From NCBI GenBank assembly GCA_016302165.1, contig JAEDOD010000019.1, positions 1 to 21,808 of the forward strand: a stretch of 21,808 nucleotides of DNA. Reading direction: 5' to 3'. Position 1 is the first letter of the stretch. Each line of letters begins with the position of its first letter. Under the pieces are notes generated by a model. That model worked only from the letters and a program-made list of their open reading frames with translations. It ran no database searches and was not told the DNA's origin. The stretch comes from Sphaerochaetaceae bacterium (GTDB taxonomy: Bacteria; Spirochaetota; Spirochaetia; Sphaerochaetales; Sphaerochaetaceae). Positions 20,218 to 21,808 of the stretch are shown piece after piece. Made by a program: the position numbers and the translations under genes.

Positions 20218-21538
20218 ATTCCTCCCTGCTTCTTATCACGTCCCTCATATACCAGGCGCTATCCTTAGGAATACGGCGTAGGGTCATGTAGTCGCACCAT
20301 ACAAGGCCGAAGCGTCTAGTGTATCCGAAGGTCCACTCATAGTTATCGATGAATGACCAGTAGAAGTAGCCCTTGAGAGGAATCCCTTCAGCTATGGCCT
20401 CCTTCATGACGCCTAGGTGCTTTCTGATGTAGTCGATCCTTCCCTTGTCGTGGATTCTTCCTTCCTTCACACAGTCTTCCTCTGCGCTTCCGTTCTCCGT
20501 TATATACACAGGCAGGTGGCCGCTGTAGCTGTCCATCCATCTTAGGACCCTCAGGAGCCCCTTCTCCACTATGGGCCACTTCATGGCTGTCTCCTCCTCC
20601 CAAGTTCCAGCATCCTTGAAGCCTAAGAGGGAGGAGTCCCTCTCCACAGGTCTTTCGTTGTAGTAGTTGATGCCATAGAAATCAATGGGCGCAGAGATTA
20701 TCTCTTCGTCTCCCTTTTCAATTGGGAACTTCAAGCCGAACTCGGAAGTGGCCAATGTTGGATAACCTTTACCGAATACTGGTCCCATATAGATTTCATT
20801 GTTGAAGACAGAGGCTCTTTCTGCAGCTATTTTGTCTTCATCTCTTCCTGTGGCAGGACGGGGGAGTATTGGGTTCCATACTATGCCGATAGGAGCCTTC
20901 AGCCCTGTCTTTCTGTAGCTTTCTACAGCAAGGCCATGGGCAAGGTTTGCGTGGTGCACAGCAGAAGCAAAGTCATTCCAGTCAGCTCTTCCTGGTGCAT
21001 GGACTCCGTTTCCGTAGCCAAGATAGCAGAAGCAGAAGGGCTCGTTCATCGTTATCCACATGTCTACCAGATCTCCCAGCTCCCTGTAGAGTGTCTCGGC
21101 ATAGAACTGGAAAGCATAGGATGTTTCCCTGTTTGCCCAGCCTCCCTTCGCTTCCAGTTCCTTTGGAAGGTCCCAGTGGTAGATGGTAAGGCATGCCTTT
21201 ATGCCATAGCGGTGGAGAGTCTGGCAAAGAAAGCGGTAGTAGGCGATTCCCTTTTCGTTCACTTCCCGTCCACCATTTGGCAGGACTCTGGACCAGGATA
21301 CGGAGAATCTGTAGGCCTGTAGGCCTATCTTTGCCATTAGCGCCACATCCTCCTCCACTCTATGGTATTGGTCTGCGGCTACATTTCCGTTTTCTCCGCA
21401 CCATACCTTTCCTGGAATGCGGGAGAATTCATCCCAGATACACTCTGTCCTTCCGTCTTCGTAGGCTGCGCCCTCCACCTGATAGCTTGCTGTGGCGGAG
21501 CCAAAGAGAAAATCCTTAGGAAATAGATTGTCAGCCAT
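20216..21538 (-). CDS. GH1 beta-glucosidase
   Basis: A 440-residue family 1 glycoside hydrolase, the normal length for bacterial BglA enzymes. It has FLFGSATASYQVEGA with Q20, HWDLP (121-125), the acid/base E166 in WITMNEP, GINYYN, the nucleophile E348 in YITENG, and FIDNYEWTFGYTRRFGLV with the glucose-binding E401 and W402. No phosphate-binding Ser-x-Lys-x-Tyr motif for 6-phospho-sugars is evident near the C-terminus (it reads FGLVWCDYMTLRR), so free beta-glucosides rather than phosphorylated ones are likely. No signal peptide: cytoplasmic. AGGAGG lies six nt upstream of the ATG. With cellobiose phosphorylase it gives two routes for cellobiose, hydrolytic and phosphorolytic. It is monocistronic and divergent from prdX. 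Confidence 0.95.
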   Translation of the reverse strand: MADNLFPKDFLFGSATASYQVEGAAYEDGRTECIWDEFSRIPGKVWCGENGNVAADQYHRVEEDVALMAKIGLQAYRFSVSWSRVLPNGGREVNEKGIAYYRFLCQTLHRYGIKACLTIYHWDLPKELEAKGGWANRETSYAFQFYAETLYRELGDLVDMWITMNEPFCFCYLGYGNGVHAPGRADWNDFASAVHHANLAHGLAVESYRKTGLKAPIGIVWNPILPRPATGRDEDKIAAERASVFNNEIYMGPVFGKGYPTLATSEFGLKFPIEKGDEEIISAPIDFYGINYYNERPVERDSSLLGFKDAGTWEEETAMKWPIVEKGLLRVLRWMDSYSGHLPVYITENGSAEEDCVKEGRIHDKGRIDYIRKHLGVMKEAIAEGIPLKGYFYWSFIDNYEWTFGYTRRFGLVWCDYMTLRRIPKDSAWYMRDVIRSREE

Positions 21539-21559
21539 GAGAGCCTCCTTTTAGGCCTG

Positions 21560-21572
21560 ATACTATGAGTAT
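21560..21572 (-). promoter_or_regulatory. Operator-like dyad in the beta-glucosidase promoter
   Basis: ATACT-ATG-AGTAT is a 5-3-5 inverted repeat in the 109-nt divergent region before the GH1 start. On the minus strand TTCACA and CATACT, 17 nt apart, could be -35 and -10, which puts the dyad over the -10. It does not resemble the ROK-type site at 18114. Confidence 0.35.
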
Positions 21573-21647
21573 GGATTTAATGGAGTGAAATGTGAAGAGT
21601 ATGTTCCTTTCTCCCTCCTCCTGATAGAATGGTGGAAGGAGAAAGAT

Positions 21648-21808
21648 ATGGAAGAAGAGATTCTGGAGAAACTCCTGGAGAAGGGAATAGGCTTTGAGAA
21701 GCTTTCCCACCCTGCTGTCTTCACTTCTGAGGAGGCCCATCTTCTTTCCCTTCCCCATAGGGAAGCTGAAGCCAAGAATCTTTTCGTGAAGGGAAAGGGA
21801 AGATATTT
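21648..21808 (+). CDS. prdX: Prolyl-tRNA editing protein (PrdX/YbaK-type deacylase), N-terminal part
   Basis: The first 53 codons of a gene cut by the window end. After MEEEILEKLLEKGIGFEKL comes SHPAVFTSEEAHLLSLP and then EAKNLFVKGKGRY. This is the hallmark opening of stand-alone YbaK-domain proteins of the PrdX/ProXp group, which hydrolyse mischarged Ala-tRNA-Pro and are often about 160 residues long. AAGGAG lies 7 nt before ATG 21648. It is transcribed away from the GH1 gene with no obvious functional tie. The call rests on 53 residues but the H-P-x-V-x-T and K-N-L-F motifs are distinctive. Confidence 0.82.
   Translation, partial: MEEEILEKLLEKGIGFEKLSHPAVFTSEEAHLLSLPHREAEAKNLFVKGKGRY

Noticed and set aside
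1..21808. CRISPR array, insertion sequence, prophage or integration site
   Set aside because: No regular repeat-spacer pattern, transposase motif, terminal inverted repeats with target duplication, integrase or tRNA gene was seen.

Overview
The window looks like a chromosomal segment of a diderm, fermentative anaerobe, most likely a gut or rumen spirochaete of the Sphaerochaeta/Treponema kind. This is an inference from style, not from a marker gene. Two ABC solute-binding proteins carry Sec signal peptides without a lipobox cysteine. There is a small outer-membrane-type beta-barrel protein ending in Phe. The gene set includes an oxygen-sensitive [FeFe]-hydrogenase-like protein, cellobiose phosphorylase, beta-glucosidase and a BMP-type purine nucleoside transporter. 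No rRNA, tRNA, CRISPR or insertion sequence is visible.

Layout. (1) 55-5280, minus strand: a purine nucleoside uptake operon with its promoter, a BMP/PnrA-type binding protein, an attenuator-like hairpin, one double-ATPase subunit, two permeases, a guanine/nucleoside deaminase and a strong terminator. (2) 5587-8650, plus strand: a sigma70-like promoter, a complete T-box riboswitch with its own terminator, a three-domain protein (XRE helix-turn-helix, cupin, medium-chain acyl-CoA synthetase) and a DUF3842 gene. (3) 8629-11482, plus strand: a znuCBA-like metal ABC transporter behind an 85-nt leader with several hairpins, then a GNAT acetyltransferase. (4) 11559-13034: a group-B-like [FeFe]-hydrogenase. 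(5) 13067-14233, minus strand: an exported metallophosphoesterase, divergent from a MATE exporter (14343-15689). (6) 15680-18097, minus strand: cellobiose phosphorylase behind a 25-bp operator of the ROK/XylR type. (7) 18247-20179: an unrecognised protein, a DUF1648 membrane protein, a small outer-membrane-type protein and a 36-residue single-span protein. (8) 20216-21808: a GH1 beta-glucosidase and, divergently, the start of a prolyl-tRNA editing protein (PrdX/YbaK) that runs off the window.

The most striking item is region 2. The leader at 5622-5889 has Stem I with its conserved distal motif, a Stem II with an S-turn, the TGGTACCGCG T-box, and mutually exclusive antiterminator and terminator helices. 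The best alignment places GTA (valine) in the specifier loop, and the T-box TGGT expects a tRNA with discriminator A, as tRNA-Val has. The controlled gene is not an aminoacyl-tRNA synthetase but an acyl-CoA synthetase resembling enzymes that activate short branched acids. This suggests that valine starvation, sensed as uncharged tRNA-Val, switches on activation of isobutyrate, which reductive carboxylation and transamination could convert to valine. Rumen treponemes are known to need branched volatile fatty acids, so the idea fits. It remains a hypothesis, and the partner enzymes are not in this window.

The sugar genes form a second theme. Cellobiose phosphorylase conserves bond energy as glucose-1-phosphate, GH1 hydrolyses remaining beta-glucosides, and the hydrogenase-like protein may handle or sense reducing power. 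They are not one operon.
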